From Deltaproteobacteria bacterium (GTDB lineage: Bacteria; Desulfobacterota; Desulfuromonadia; Desulfuromonadales; BM103): DNA of 43,304 bases. The notes below the pieces were generated by a model. It ran no database searches. It saw only the letters and a program-made list of their open reading frames with translations, and was not told the origin of the DNA. Positions 30,554 through 40,324 of the stretch are shown here, piece after piece (the first letter of the stretch is position 1; each line of letters opens with the position of its first letter). The stretch spans positions 1 to 43,304 of the forward strand of contig VAUL01000022.1 in assembly GCA_005774545.1 (NCBI GenBank). Direction: 5' to 3'. The position numbers and the translations under genes were made by a program.

Positions 30554-31903
30554 ATGCGCTACATTCCCCACACGCCGGGTGATGTGGCGCAGATGCTGGA
30601 GCGGATCGGCGTCGGCTCGCTCGAGGAGCTGTTCGTCGAAATCCCGGCCAGCGCGCGTCTCAAGCGCCCCCTCGCCCTGCCGCCGGCCCTGGCGGAGAGC
30701 GAACTGGTCCGCGAGCTGAAGGCCCTGGCCGCGCGCAACGCCACGCCGGAAAACCGCATCAGCTTTCTCGGCGGCGGTGCCTACCAGCACTTCATCCCTG
30801 CCGCCGTCGACCTGCTGATCTCGCGCAGCGAGTTCTACACCGCCTACACCCCCTACCAGCCGGAGATCAGCCAGGGGACGCTGCAGGCGATCTTCGAGTT
30901 CCAGACGCTGATCTGCCAGCTGACCGGCATGGAGGTGGCCAACGCCTCCATGTACGACGGGGCGTCCGCCTGTGCCGAGGCGGCACTGATGACGGTGCGC
31001 CTGACCCGGCGCCGCAAGGTGCTGGTGTCGCGCGCCCTGAACCCGCGCTGGCGCAAGGTGATCGCCACTTACTGCCGCTACGTCGATGTCGAGCTGGTCG
31101 AGGTCGGCTACGCCGCCGACGGCCGCACCGATCTCGAGGAGCTGGCCGGCAAGCTCGACGGCCAGACGGCTGCGGTGATCGCCGGCTACCCCAACTACTT
31201 CGGAGTGGTCGAGGATCTGGCCGCGCTGGCCGGCCTGGCGCAGGGCGCCGGAGCCAGGCTGGTCGCGGGGGTGGCGGAAGGCGTGGCGCTCGGCCTGCTC
31301 AAGTCCCCCGGGGAGCTCGGCGCCGACATCGTTGCCGGGGAAGGACAGAGCTTCGGTCTCCCGGTTTCCTACGGCGGGCCGTATGTCGGTTTTTTCGCCG
31401 CACGGATGAAGGACGTGCGCGCCATGCCGGGCCGGCTGGTCGGCGAGACCGTCGACCGCGACGGCAAGCGCGGCTTCGTCCTGACGCTCTCCACCCGCGA
31501 GCAGCACATCCGCCGCGAGAAGGCCACCTCGAACATCTGCTCCAACCAGGGGTTGTGCGCGCTCACCGCCACGGTCTTCCTGAGCCTGCTCGGCAAGCAG
31601 GGGCTGCGCGAACTGGCGCAGCAGAACGTGGCCAAGGCGGCCTACGCCCGCGAGCAGTTGCAGAAGGTCGCAGGGGTGACCCTGCCGTTTGCCGCGCCAA
31701 GCTTCAACGAGTTCGTGGTGCGCAGTTCGAAGCCGGCCGGCGAGGTGCTCGCCGCACTGGAGGCGCAGGGGATCCTTGGCGGCATTCCGCTCGGCGCCGA
31801 TTACCCGGAACTGGGCGAGGCCTTCCTGGTGTGCGTCACCGAGCAGAACCGGCGCAGTGACATCGAGGCGCTGGCCGGGGCCCTGGCGGGAGGTGCGGCA
31901 TGA
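30554..31903 (+). CDS. gcvPA: GcvPA, glycine dehydrogenase (decarboxylating) subunit 1
   Basis: This is the N-terminal-type half of the split P-protein, with 449 residues. Recognisable blocks are RYIPHTPGDVAQMLERIGV at the start, FLGGGAYQHFIPAAVD near residue 70, FYTAYTPYQPEISQGTLQAIFEFQT near residue 96, VANASMYDGASACAEAA near residue 130, and the C-terminal KATSNICSNQGLCALTA near residue 330. This half contributes to the active site but has no PLP lysine; it works with GcvPB. The stop overlaps the start of gcvPB by four bases. Confidence 0.96.
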   Translation: MRYIPHTPGDVAQMLERIGVGSLEELFVEIPASARLKRPLALPPALAESELVRELKALAARNATPENRISFLGGGAYQHFIPAAVDLLISRSEFYTAYTPYQPEISQGTLQAIFEFQTLICQLTGMEVANASMYDGASACAEAALMTVRLTRRRKVLVSRALNPRWRKVIATYCRYVDVELVEVGYAADGRTDLEELAGKLDGQTAAVIAGYPNYFGVVEDLAALAGLAQGAGARLVAGVAEGVALGLLKSPGELGADIVAGEGQSFGLPVSYGGPYVGFFAARMKDVRAMPGRLVGETVDRDGKRGFVLTLSTREQHIRREKATSNICSNQGLCALTATVFLSLLGKQGLRELAQQNVAKAAYAREQLQKVAGVTLPFAAPSFNEFVVRSSKPAGEVLAALEAQGILGGIPLGADYPELGEAFLVCVTEQNRRSDIEALAGALAGGAA

Positions 31904-33357
31904 TCGTCGGCACAAGCGGACTGGTTCTCAACGAAAAGCTGCTCTTCGAGCACTCCGATGCCGGGCGCAAGGGGTACAGCCTGCCGGCGCTCGACGTTCC
32001 GGCGGCGACCCTGCCCGACGGCCTGTGCCGCGAGGAGATCGCCGGCTTCCCCGAGCTCTCCGAGGTCGACGTGGTTCGCCACTTCACCCGTCTTTCCACC
32101 TGGAACTACGGGGTCGATTCCGGTTTCTACCCCTTGGGGAGCTGCACCATGAAGTACAACCCCAAGGTCAACGAAGTGGCGTGCCGGCTCCCCGGCCTTG
32201 CCGATGTCCACCCGGCGACCCCCGACCATCTCGCCCAGGGAGCCCTGACGCTGATGTACCAGCTGCAGGAGATGCTGGCCGAGATCTCCGGCTTCCCGGC
32301 GGTGTCGGTGCAGCCGGCGGCGGGGGCGCACGGCGAGCTGGCCGGCATGCTGGCGATCCGCGCCTGGCATGAGGCCCGCGGCAATGCGCGGCGCACCAAG
32401 GTGCTGATCCCCGACACCGCGCACGGCACCAACCCGGCGACCGCGGCGCTGGCCGGTTTTGATGTGGTGCCGATTGCTTCGCAGGGGGTGCTGACGCTGG
32501 AGGAGGTCGCAGCGCACATGACCGACGAGGTCGCGGCGCTGATGGTGACCAACCCCAACACCCTGGGGTTGTTCGAGACCAATATCGAGGCGATCTGTGC
32601 CCTGGTTCACGAGCGCGGCGGGCTGGTCTACTGCGACGGCGCCAATCTTAACGCCCTGCTCGGCATCGCCCGCCCCGGCGACCTGGGGATCGACGTGATG
32701 CACTTCAACCTGCACAAGACTTTCGCCACCCCGCACGGTGGCGGCGGGCCGGGCTCCGGTCCGGTCGGGGTCCGTGCCGACCTGGCGCCGTTCCTCCCCG
32801 GACCGCTGGCGGTGCGCGATGGCGACAGCTACCGCTTCGCCGGCCCGCCCGGGTCGGTCGGCCGGCTGCTGGCCTTCCACGGCAACTTCGGCATCATGGT
32901 GCGCGCCTTCGCCTACATCCGCAGCATGGGGGCGCAGGGGCTCAGGCACGCCACCGAGATGGCCGTGCTCAACGCCAACTACGTGCGCGCCCGCCTGGAG
33001 GGGAGTTATCACCTGCCGTATGCCACCCGCTCGCTGCATGAGGTGGTGTTCTCCGATCGCGATCTCCCCAACGACTGCCACACGCTGGACGTGGCCAAGC
33101 GGTTGATCGACTACGGCTATCACCCGCCGACCATCTACTTCCCGCTGGTGGTCAAGGGGGCGATCATGATCGAGCCGACCGAAACCGAGAGCCAGGAGAC
33201 CCTCGACGAGTTCTGCGACGCCATGCTGGCCATCGCCGGCGAGGCGGGGGCCGATCCGGAGCTGCTCAAGAACGCTCCGGTGCGAACCCGCACCCGGCGT
33301 CTCGACGAAACCGGTGCGGCGCGGCAGCCCAGGCTGAAGTGGGAGCGGCCTTGCTGA
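31900..33357 (+). CDS. gcvPB: GcvPB, glycine dehydrogenase (decarboxylating) subunit 2
   Basis: This is the PLP-bearing half of the split P-protein, with 485 residues. The PLP lysine is Lys273 in HFNLHKTFATPHGGGGPG. Other family blocks are SCTMKYNPKVNE near residue 84, QPAAGAHGELAGM near residue 137 and DTAHGTNPATAA near residue 173. The complex decarboxylates glycine and loads the remaining aminomethyl group on GcvH. The split form with A and B subunits is common in anaerobes, unlike the single long GcvP of E. coli. A strong hairpin terminator about 35 bases downstream separates it from the convergent kinase gene. Confidence 0.97.
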   Translation: MIVGTSGLVLNEKLLFEHSDAGRKGYSLPALDVPAATLPDGLCREEIAGFPELSEVDVVRHFTRLSTWNYGVDSGFYPLGSCTMKYNPKVNEVACRLPGLADVHPATPDHLAQGALTLMYQLQEMLAEISGFPAVSVQPAAGAHGELAGMLAIRAWHEARGNARRTKVLIPDTAHGTNPATAALAGFDVVPIASQGVLTLEEVAAHMTDEVAALMVTNPNTLGLFETNIEAICALVHERGGLVYCDGANLNALLGIARPGDLGIDVMHFNLHKTFATPHGGGGPGSGPVGVRADLAPFLPGPLAVRDGDSYRFAGPPGSVGRLLAFHGNFGIMVRAFAYIRSMGAQGLRHATEMAVLNANYVRARLEGSYHLPYATRSLHEVVFSDRDLPNDCHTLDVAKRLIDYGYHPPTIYFPLVVKGAIMIEPTETESQETLDEFCDAMLAIAGEAGADPELLKNAPVRTRTRRLDETGAARQPRLKWERPC

Positions 33358-33390
33358 GCGCTGAGTGCTGAGTAAGAACCCGGGAAAGTC

Positions 33391-33429
33391 AGCGGGGGCG
33401 GAAGGAAATTCCGCCCCCGCTGTTTATTT
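33391..33429. terminator. Terminator between gcvPB and the convergent sensor kinase gene
   Basis: AGCGGGGGCGGAA (33391-33403) pairs with TTCCGCCCCCGCT (33409-33421): 13 base pairs around a five-base loop. TGTTTATTT follows on the plus strand. It sits between two convergent stops and may act on both. Confidence 0.82.
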
Positions 33430-35401
33430 CAGGGGGAGAGCGGCAGCGTTACGGTGAAGACCGCGCCGGAACTGCCGGTGCGGTTGGCGGCCTCGATCTG
33501 GCCGCCGTGTTCGCGGACAATGCCGTAGGAAACCGACAGGCCGAGCCCGGTCCCCTGCGGCTTGGTGGTGTAGAACGGGGTGAACAGCCGGTCGGCGGCG
33601 TCCGGCGGCAGCCCCGGGCCGGTGTCGAGCACCCGGATGCGGCCGCAGGCGCCGGTCTCGTCCGCGGCCGTTTCGAGCGTCAGCGTGCCGCGCCCGGCCA
33701 TGGCCTGCAGGGCGTTGAGGATCAGGTTGGTGCAGACCTGGCGCAGCTGTTCGCCGTCGGCGTGCAGGGTGAGGGCGGGCTGGTAGCGGCGCTCGACGAC
33801 GACGCCGTCCAGGGCCTGCTGGTGCCCGATCTGTTCGAGGATGTCGTCGAGCAGGCGTGCCGGATCGACCGGCCCCGGTCGCGATCCCTGGCTGCGCGAA
33901 AAGCTGCGCAACTGGCCGACGATCCGTTCCACGCGGGTGGTCTGCCTGAGAATGACGTCGATCTCCTCCTGCTGCTCCGCCGTTTCCGGCAGCGACATCT
34001 GCAGCAGTTCCGCGTTGCCGCGGATGATCGCCAGCGGATTGTTGATCTCGTGGGCGACGCCGGCGGCCAGCAGGCCGACCTCGGCGAGCCGCTCGGCCTG
34101 GGCCAGTTCGCGCTCGGCGGCGAGCAGCAGCTTCCCCTTCTCCTCGAGCTCGGCGGTCCGGCGGGCGACCTTCTCCTCCAGGGTCCGGTTCAGGGTGCCG
34201 ATCTCCGCCTCGCGGTCGCGCAGGCGCTCCGTCATGACGTTGAACTCTTCGGCAAGGGAGGCGATTTCGTCGCGGCCGATGACCGGGATGGGCGCGTAGC
34301 TCTCCCCGCGGGCGATGCGCCGGGCCCCTTCGGCCAGCACCCGCACGGGGCGGACGAGCCGGCCGCTGAGCCAGCCGGCCAGTGCCAGGCCGACCAGCGC
34401 GCCGCACACCAGCACCGCGCCGAACAGCAGGTTGGTCCGCGACCGCAGGGCCCGCCAGGGAGCTTCCGGCAGGCCGACGTAGAGGGCGCCGACCACCTTG
34501 CCCGCCGGGTCGCGCAGCGGCGTGTAGGCGGACATGAACCAGTCGTTGTAGACGAAGGCCCGGTCGCTCCAGTCGCCGCCCTGCTGCAGAACGACCTCCC
34601 GGACCGGTTCGGACATTAGGGTGCCGACGGCACGCTCTCCTGCCTCGTCGCGGACGCTGGTGGCGATGCGCAGGTCGCCGAGGAAGATCGTGGCCGCCCC
34701 GCCTTCCGCTTCACCGATGACGATGTGGGTGATGTCGTCGACCAGGGCGGTGTCGCCGTTGAGCAGCGTCCCCGCCTGCAGAACGCCGATGACCGCGCCG
34801 CTGCGGTCGCGGACCGGGGCGGCGGCGAGCAGGAACAGGCCGCGTTCCTCGACGGCCGCGTGGTAGCGCGCCGCGTGGGGGGTCGGCCGCACGGCGATGC
34901 GCGCGCGCTCCGGCAGGGAGGGGTGCTCGCGGCCCATCTGCGCGGGGGTCAGGAGTGCGATCCCGCCGCCGGCCTCGCCGCGCAGCGCCCGCGTGATCAG
35001 CGGGTCGTCGCGGCGGCGGTCGCCGGCAACGGCGGGGTTGGCGACCCGGTAGACCACCATGCCGTAACGGTTGACGACGTTGAGGAAGGCGAGACGCTCG
35101 TTGCGCAGCACCATCCCCAGCACCCCCTCCATGGCGCCGACGCCGTCGCGCTGCAGGGCCTCGCCGAGCTCCGGGGCGAGGGCGGTCAGCGAGGTGATCT
35201 CCTCGAGACGGCGGATCTCGTGGCGCACCACCGTTCCGGCCGTGGCCAGCTTGGCGTCGACCTGGCGCTGGGCATCGGTCACCAGGCGGGTCGCGATCAG
35301 CGACATGCCGATCAGCCAGCAGGCCGCGATGGCGCAGATCAGCGGCAGCAGGGTGGCGAGCCCGAGCTTGAGGCGCAGGGAGGTGCGGAAGCGCCGGGGC
35401 A

Positions 35402-35402
<1 letters not shown>
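33429..35402 (-). CDS. Membrane sensor histidine kinase (Cache-HAMP-HisKA-HATPase)
   Basis: The ATG with first base at 35402 overlaps the regulator's stop by one base (TGATG) and gives 657 residues. Membrane helix 1 is at about 13-35 and helix 2 at about 324-345. The periplasmic region between them has the features of a Cache3/Cache2-fusion sensor (ending VVGALYVGLPEAP). HAMP is at about 346-400, followed by a coiled coil. The phospho-acceptor is His451 in AAGVAHEINNPLAII. The ATPase domain carries NLILNALQAM, DTGPGLPP and GTGLGLSVSYGI. Signal unknown. It is encoded with a sigma-54 activator and faces the hydrogenase operon, so it probably controls hydrogenase expression; this is inference from position. 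Confidence 0.92.
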
Positions 35403-36766
<1,364 letters not shown>

Positions 36767-36781
36767 GGCGGGCTCGCTTTC

Positions 36782-36821
36782 GGACAGAATGATACATGGC
36801 GGGACAAAATGACGCAACGGG
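36782..36821 (+). promoter_or_regulatory. Two direct repeats 20 bases apart, possible activator-binding sites
   Basis: GGACAGAATGATACA (from 36782) and GGACAAAATGACGCA (from 36802) match at 14 of 20 positions over the full 20-base period, that is two helical turns. They lie about 90-110 bases upstream of the -24/-12 promoter and just ahead of the regulator gene. This is where an NtrC-type activator would be expected to bind, but binding is inferred. Confidence 0.45.
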
Positions 36822-36890
36822 CTTGCGGTGTTGTGCCGCCCGGCCGCGGCTTTGACGGTTAACGTACCGTATTCATTGAATTGTTGCTAC

Positions 36891-36906
36891 TGGCACGAGG
36901 TTTGCC
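36891..36906 (+). promoter_or_regulatory. Sigma-54 (-24/-12) promoter of the hydrogenase operon
   Basis: TGGCACG (36891-36897), four bases, then TTGCC (36902-36906) matches the sigma-54 consensus with the required ten bases between GG and GC. The expected start is near 36917, about 50 bases before hybO. Confidence 0.88.
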
Positions 36907-36967
36907 AGCAAGATGCCGACGATTTGCGTGCCGCTGCGGCGGCGACGCTCTGCCCATGGAGGAACAG

Positions 36968-38083
36968 ATGAAGGAGAGAGACGGCTGGGGTCGCGAGGTT
37001 TCGCGACGGGATTTCATGAGGGTCTGCGTGACGGTCTCCGCCGCGCTCGGCCTGCCCTTCGGCATGGCCGGCAGGATCGCCGAGGCGGCGATGGCGGACG
37101 GGCGGCCGGCGGTGATCTGGCTGCACTTCCAGGAGTGCACCGGCTGCTCCGAGTCGCTGCTGCGGGCCAGCCACCCGACGGTGGCGACGCTGCTGCTGGA
37201 GATGATCTCGCTGGACTACCACGAAACGCTGATGGCCGGGGCCGGCCACCAGGCCGAGGCGGCGCTGCACGCCTCGATGCAGGGGAACAAGGGGAAATAC
37301 CTGCTGGTCGTCGAAGGGGCGATCCCGACCCGGCAGGACGGCATCTACTGCAAGGTGGCCGGCAAGACCGCCCTGGAGTCGCTGCAGGAGGCTGCCGCCG
37401 GCGCCCAGGCGATCATCGCCATCGGCAGCTGCGCCAGTTTCGGCGGCATCCAGGCGGCGGCCCCCAACCCGACCGGTGCCGTTGGCGTCGGCGACATCAT
37501 CAAGGACAAGCCGATCGTCAACCTGCCGGGGTGTCCGCCCAACCCCTACAGCCTGCTGTCGACGATCCTCTACTTCACCACCTTCAACAAGCTCCCCGAG
37601 CTTGATGCGAAGGGGCGGCCGCTGTTCGCCTACGGCCGCAAGCTGCACGAACACTGCGAACGCCGCCCGCACTTCGATGCCGGCCGCTTCGCCCAGGCCT
37701 TCGGCGACGAGGGGCACCGGCAGGGGTACTGCCTCTACAAGCTGGGGTGCAAGGGGCCGGCGACCTACGCCAACTGTTCGGTCAACCGCTTCAACGACAT
37801 CGGCGTCTGGCCGGTGTCGGTCGGCCACCCGTGCATCGGCTGCACCGAGCAGGCGCTGCTGTTCAACACCGCCATCGCCGACAAGGTGCAGATCCACGAG
37901 CCGACCCCCTTCGACAGCTATGCGCCGGTCGACCTCAAGGAGAAGGGGAAGGGGCCCGACCCGCTGACCACCGGCATCGTCGGCCTGGCCGCCGGCACGG
38001 CCCTGGGGGCCGGGGCGATGGTCGCCAGGCGCCTCCCCGTCGACAGCGGCACACAGGAGAACGACCATGGCGCGGCCGACTAG
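36968..38083 (+). CDS. hybO: [NiFe] hydrogenase small subunit, HybO type
   Basis: ATG 36968 is chosen because GGAGG lies five bases upstream; ATG 36956 is an in-frame alternative. The 371-residue protein has a Tat signal (SRRDFM, residues 12-17). Proximal cluster ligands are Cys57, Cys60, Cys155 and Cys189; distal His227, Cys230, Cys255 and Cys261; medial Cys270, Cys289 and Cys292. This is the usual three-cluster relay. A C-terminal hydrophobic segment (residues 335-353) anchors it in the membrane. It passes electrons from the large subunit active site to HybA/HybB. It should cross the membrane folded together with HybC, which has no signal of its own. Confidence 0.95.
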   Translation: MKERDGWGREVSRRDFMRVCVTVSAALGLPFGMAGRIAEAAMADGRPAVIWLHFQECTGCSESLLRASHPTVATLLLEMISLDYHETLMAGAGHQAEAALHASMQGNKGKYLLVVEGAIPTRQDGIYCKVAGKTALESLQEAAAGAQAIIAIGSCASFGGIQAAAPNPTGAVGVGDIIKDKPIVNLPGCPPNPYSLLSTILYFTTFNKLPELDAKGRPLFAYGRKLHEHCERRPHFDAGRFAQAFGDEGHRQGYCLYKLGCKGPATYANCSVNRFNDIGVWPVSVGHPCIGCTEQALLFNTAIADKVQIHEPTPFDSYAPVDLKEKGKGPDPLTTGIVGLAAGTALGAGAMVARRLPVDSGTQENDHGAAD

Positions 38084-39017
38084 ACGCGGCTTCCTGGTCG
38101 GCCTGGCCGCCGGGTCGGCCGCCCTGGTCACGGCCGGCTCGGTCTTCTCCGGCGATCCCCCCGCCGCGGCCGGCGACGACCGCGACGAACTGGGGATGCT
38201 CTACGACGCGACCCGCTGCGTCGGCTGCAAGGCGTGCATGGCCGCGTGCAAGCGGGTGAACGGCGACTACGGCGCGCTCGCCTTCGAACGCGCCCCCTTC
38301 GATCCCGACGGCCTGTGGGATGCGCCACAGGACCTCTCCGGCTCGACGCGGACGCTGATCAAGCTGTTCAAGCAGTCGGAGAGCGAGTGGTCGTACGTCA
38401 AGTACTCGTGCATGCACTGCCGCAAGCCGTCGTGCGTGTCGGTCTGCCCGGTCAGCGCCATGACCCGCGACCCCAAAACCGGCATCGTCGACTACAGCAA
38501 GGACACCTGCATCGGCTGCCGCTACTGCCAGGTGGCCTGTGCCTTCAACATCCCGCGCTTCCAGTGGGACAGCGCCGCGCCGCAGATCGTCAAGTGCGAC
38601 CTGTGCAAGCACACCCACCTGGAGAAGACCGGGGTCACCGCCTGCGCCGGGGCCTGCCCGGTCGGGGCCATCACCTTCGGCCGGCGCCACGACCTGCTGG
38701 CGGAGGCGCGCCGGCGCCTGGCGGAGAAGCCCGGCAGCTACCTCGGCCATATCTACGGCGAGCACGAGGTCGGCGGGACCAATCACCTCTACCTGGCGGC
38801 GATGCCGTTCAACAAGCTCGGCCTGCCGCAGTTGCCGGCCGAGCCGCCGGCGGAGTTTTCCGAAAAGATCCAGCACACCATCTACAAGGGGTTCGTCGCG
38901 CCGGTGGCGCTTTACGGGGCGCTCTGCTGGCTGGCCCTGCGCAACCTGAAGAAACAGCCCCACGGCGACGGGTCCCGCGCCCCCGGCGACCGCGAGGAGG
39001 ACCGCCATGAGCCATGA
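38067..39017 (+). CDS. hybA: Hydrogenase ferredoxin-type subunit HybA
   Basis: The 316-residue protein overlaps hybO by 17 bases. It has a Tat signal (TRRGFLVGL). Sixteen cysteines are arranged as four 4Fe-4S sites: Cys51/54/57/61, Cys115/118/123/127, Cys148/151/154/158 and Cys177/180/193/197. A membrane helix at about 275-294 near the C terminus anchors it on the periplasmic side. In E. coli hydrogenase 2 this subunit carries electrons between HybO and the membrane protein HybB. The stop overlaps the hybB start. Confidence 0.94.
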   Translation: MARPTRRGFLVGLAAGSAALVTAGSVFSGDPPAAAGDDRDELGMLYDATRCVGCKACMAACKRVNGDYGALAFERAPFDPDGLWDAPQDLSGSTRTLIKLFKQSESEWSYVKYSCMHCRKPSCVSVCPVSAMTRDPKTGIVDYSKDTCIGCRYCQVACAFNIPRFQWDSAAPQIVKCDLCKHTHLEKTGVTACAGACPVGAITFGRRHDLLAEARRRLAEKPGSYLGHIYGEHEVGGTNHLYLAAMPFNKLGLPQLPAEPPAEFSEKIQHTIYKGFVAPVALYGALCWLALRNLKKQPHGDGSRAPGDREEDRHEP

Positions 39018-40296
39018 CGATTTCCAGCGCCACGAGGCGAGCATCTTCACCCCGGCCTTTTTCGCCCTGCTGCTGCTGACGCTGATCGGCTTCTTCCTGG
39101 TGGCGATGCGCTTCGTCAAGGGGATCGGCGCCGTTTCCAACATGAGCGACGGCTACCCGTGGGGAATCTGGATCACCTACGACGTCGCCACCGGCACGGC
39201 GATCGCCTGCGGCGGTTACGCCATGGCGATCCTGGTCTACATCCGCAACCAGATGAGCTACCACCCGATGATCCGCTCGGCGGTGCTGACCAGCCTGTTC
39301 GGCTACGGCCTGGCCGGTTTCTCGGTGATGGTCGACGTCGGCCGGCCGTGGAACGCCTACAACTTCTTCATCCCGTCGAAGTGGCAGGTCAACTCGGCGA
39401 TGTTCGAGGTGGCGCTGTGCGTCATGGCCTACACCACGGTGCTGCTCATCGAGTTCCTGCCGGCGCTCCTGACCCGCCTCGAAGAGGCCGACAGCAGGAG
39501 CCTGCGGCGCCTGGCCGACCGTCTGCACCGCCGCATCGGCGTCGCCCCGGACCGGCTGATGACCCGCATCGAGTGGGCCAGAGCCGGCGCCGCCTGGCTG
39601 CGGCCGCGCCTGGACAAGGTACTGATCTTCATCATCGTCCTGGGGATTACGCTGCCGACCATGCACCAGTCGTCGCTCGGCTCGCTGCTGCTGATTGCCT
39701 CGACCAAGCTGCATCCCTTGTGGCACACCGGCTTTCTGCCGCTGCTCTTTCTGATCAACTGCGTCTACATCGGCTACTCGATCTGCATCCTCGAGTCGGT
39801 GCTCTCCTCCTACGCCTTCAAGCGCCCCTTTGAAACCAGGGAGCTGACCGGGCTGGCGGCGATCATCCCGTGGGTCACCGTGATCTGGCTGTCGGTGGTG
39901 GTCGGCGACCTGCTCTGGCGCGGCCAGCTGGGGAAGGTGTTCGCCTTCGATTTCTACGCCGGCTTCTTCCTGCTGGAGATCGGCCTGGTGGCGGGCGGCG
40001 CCTTCATCCTCTTCTCCCGGGCCAACCGCGCCTCGGTGCGCTGGCTGTTCGTATCGGCGGCGATGATCGTCCTCGGCGGCGCGCTCTACCGCTTCAACGT
40101 CTACCTGATCGGCTTCAACCCGGGGGATGGCTGGCGCTACTTCCCCTCCCTGGCCGAGTTCCTGATCACCGTCGGCATCATCGCCTTCGAAATCCTCTGC
40201 TACAAGGTGCTGGTCAAAGTCCTGCCGGTCCTGCCGCGGCTGCACGGCCGCGACCACGCGCCGCCGGCGGCGCCGCCCCTGACCCAGCCCCACTGA
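39007..40296 (+). CDS. hybB: Hydrogenase integral membrane subunit HybB (NrfD family)
   Basis: The 429-residue protein has about ten membrane helices and the NrfD/HybB pattern. SDGYPWGIWITYDVATGTAIACGGYAM lies near residue 45, DVGRPWNAYNFFIP near residue 112, and LGITLPTMHQSSLGSLLLI near residue 213. It exchanges electrons with menaquinone without haem. In Hyb-type enzymes it is essential for quinone coupling. It overlaps hybA by 11 bases and precedes hybC by 28 bases, with an AGGAGA ribosome-binding site for the latter. Confidence 0.94.
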   Translation: MSHDDFQRHEASIFTPAFFALLLLTLIGFFLVAMRFVKGIGAVSNMSDGYPWGIWITYDVATGTAIACGGYAMAILVYIRNQMSYHPMIRSAVLTSLFGYGLAGFSVMVDVGRPWNAYNFFIPSKWQVNSAMFEVALCVMAYTTVLLIEFLPALLTRLEEADSRSLRRLADRLHRRIGVAPDRLMTRIEWARAGAAWLRPRLDKVLIFIIVLGITLPTMHQSSLGSLLLIASTKLHPLWHTGFLPLLFLINCVYIGYSICILESVLSSYAFKRPFETRELTGLAAIIPWVTVIWLSVVVGDLLWRGQLGKVFAFDFYAGFFLLEIGLVAGGAFILFSRANRASVRWLFVSAAMIVLGGALYRFNVYLIGFNPGDGWRYFPSLAEFLITVGIIAFEILCYKVLVKVLPVLPRLHGRDHAPPAAPPLTQPH

Positions 40297-40324
40297 CCGC
40301 CAATCCATCAGGAGAGATATTGAT

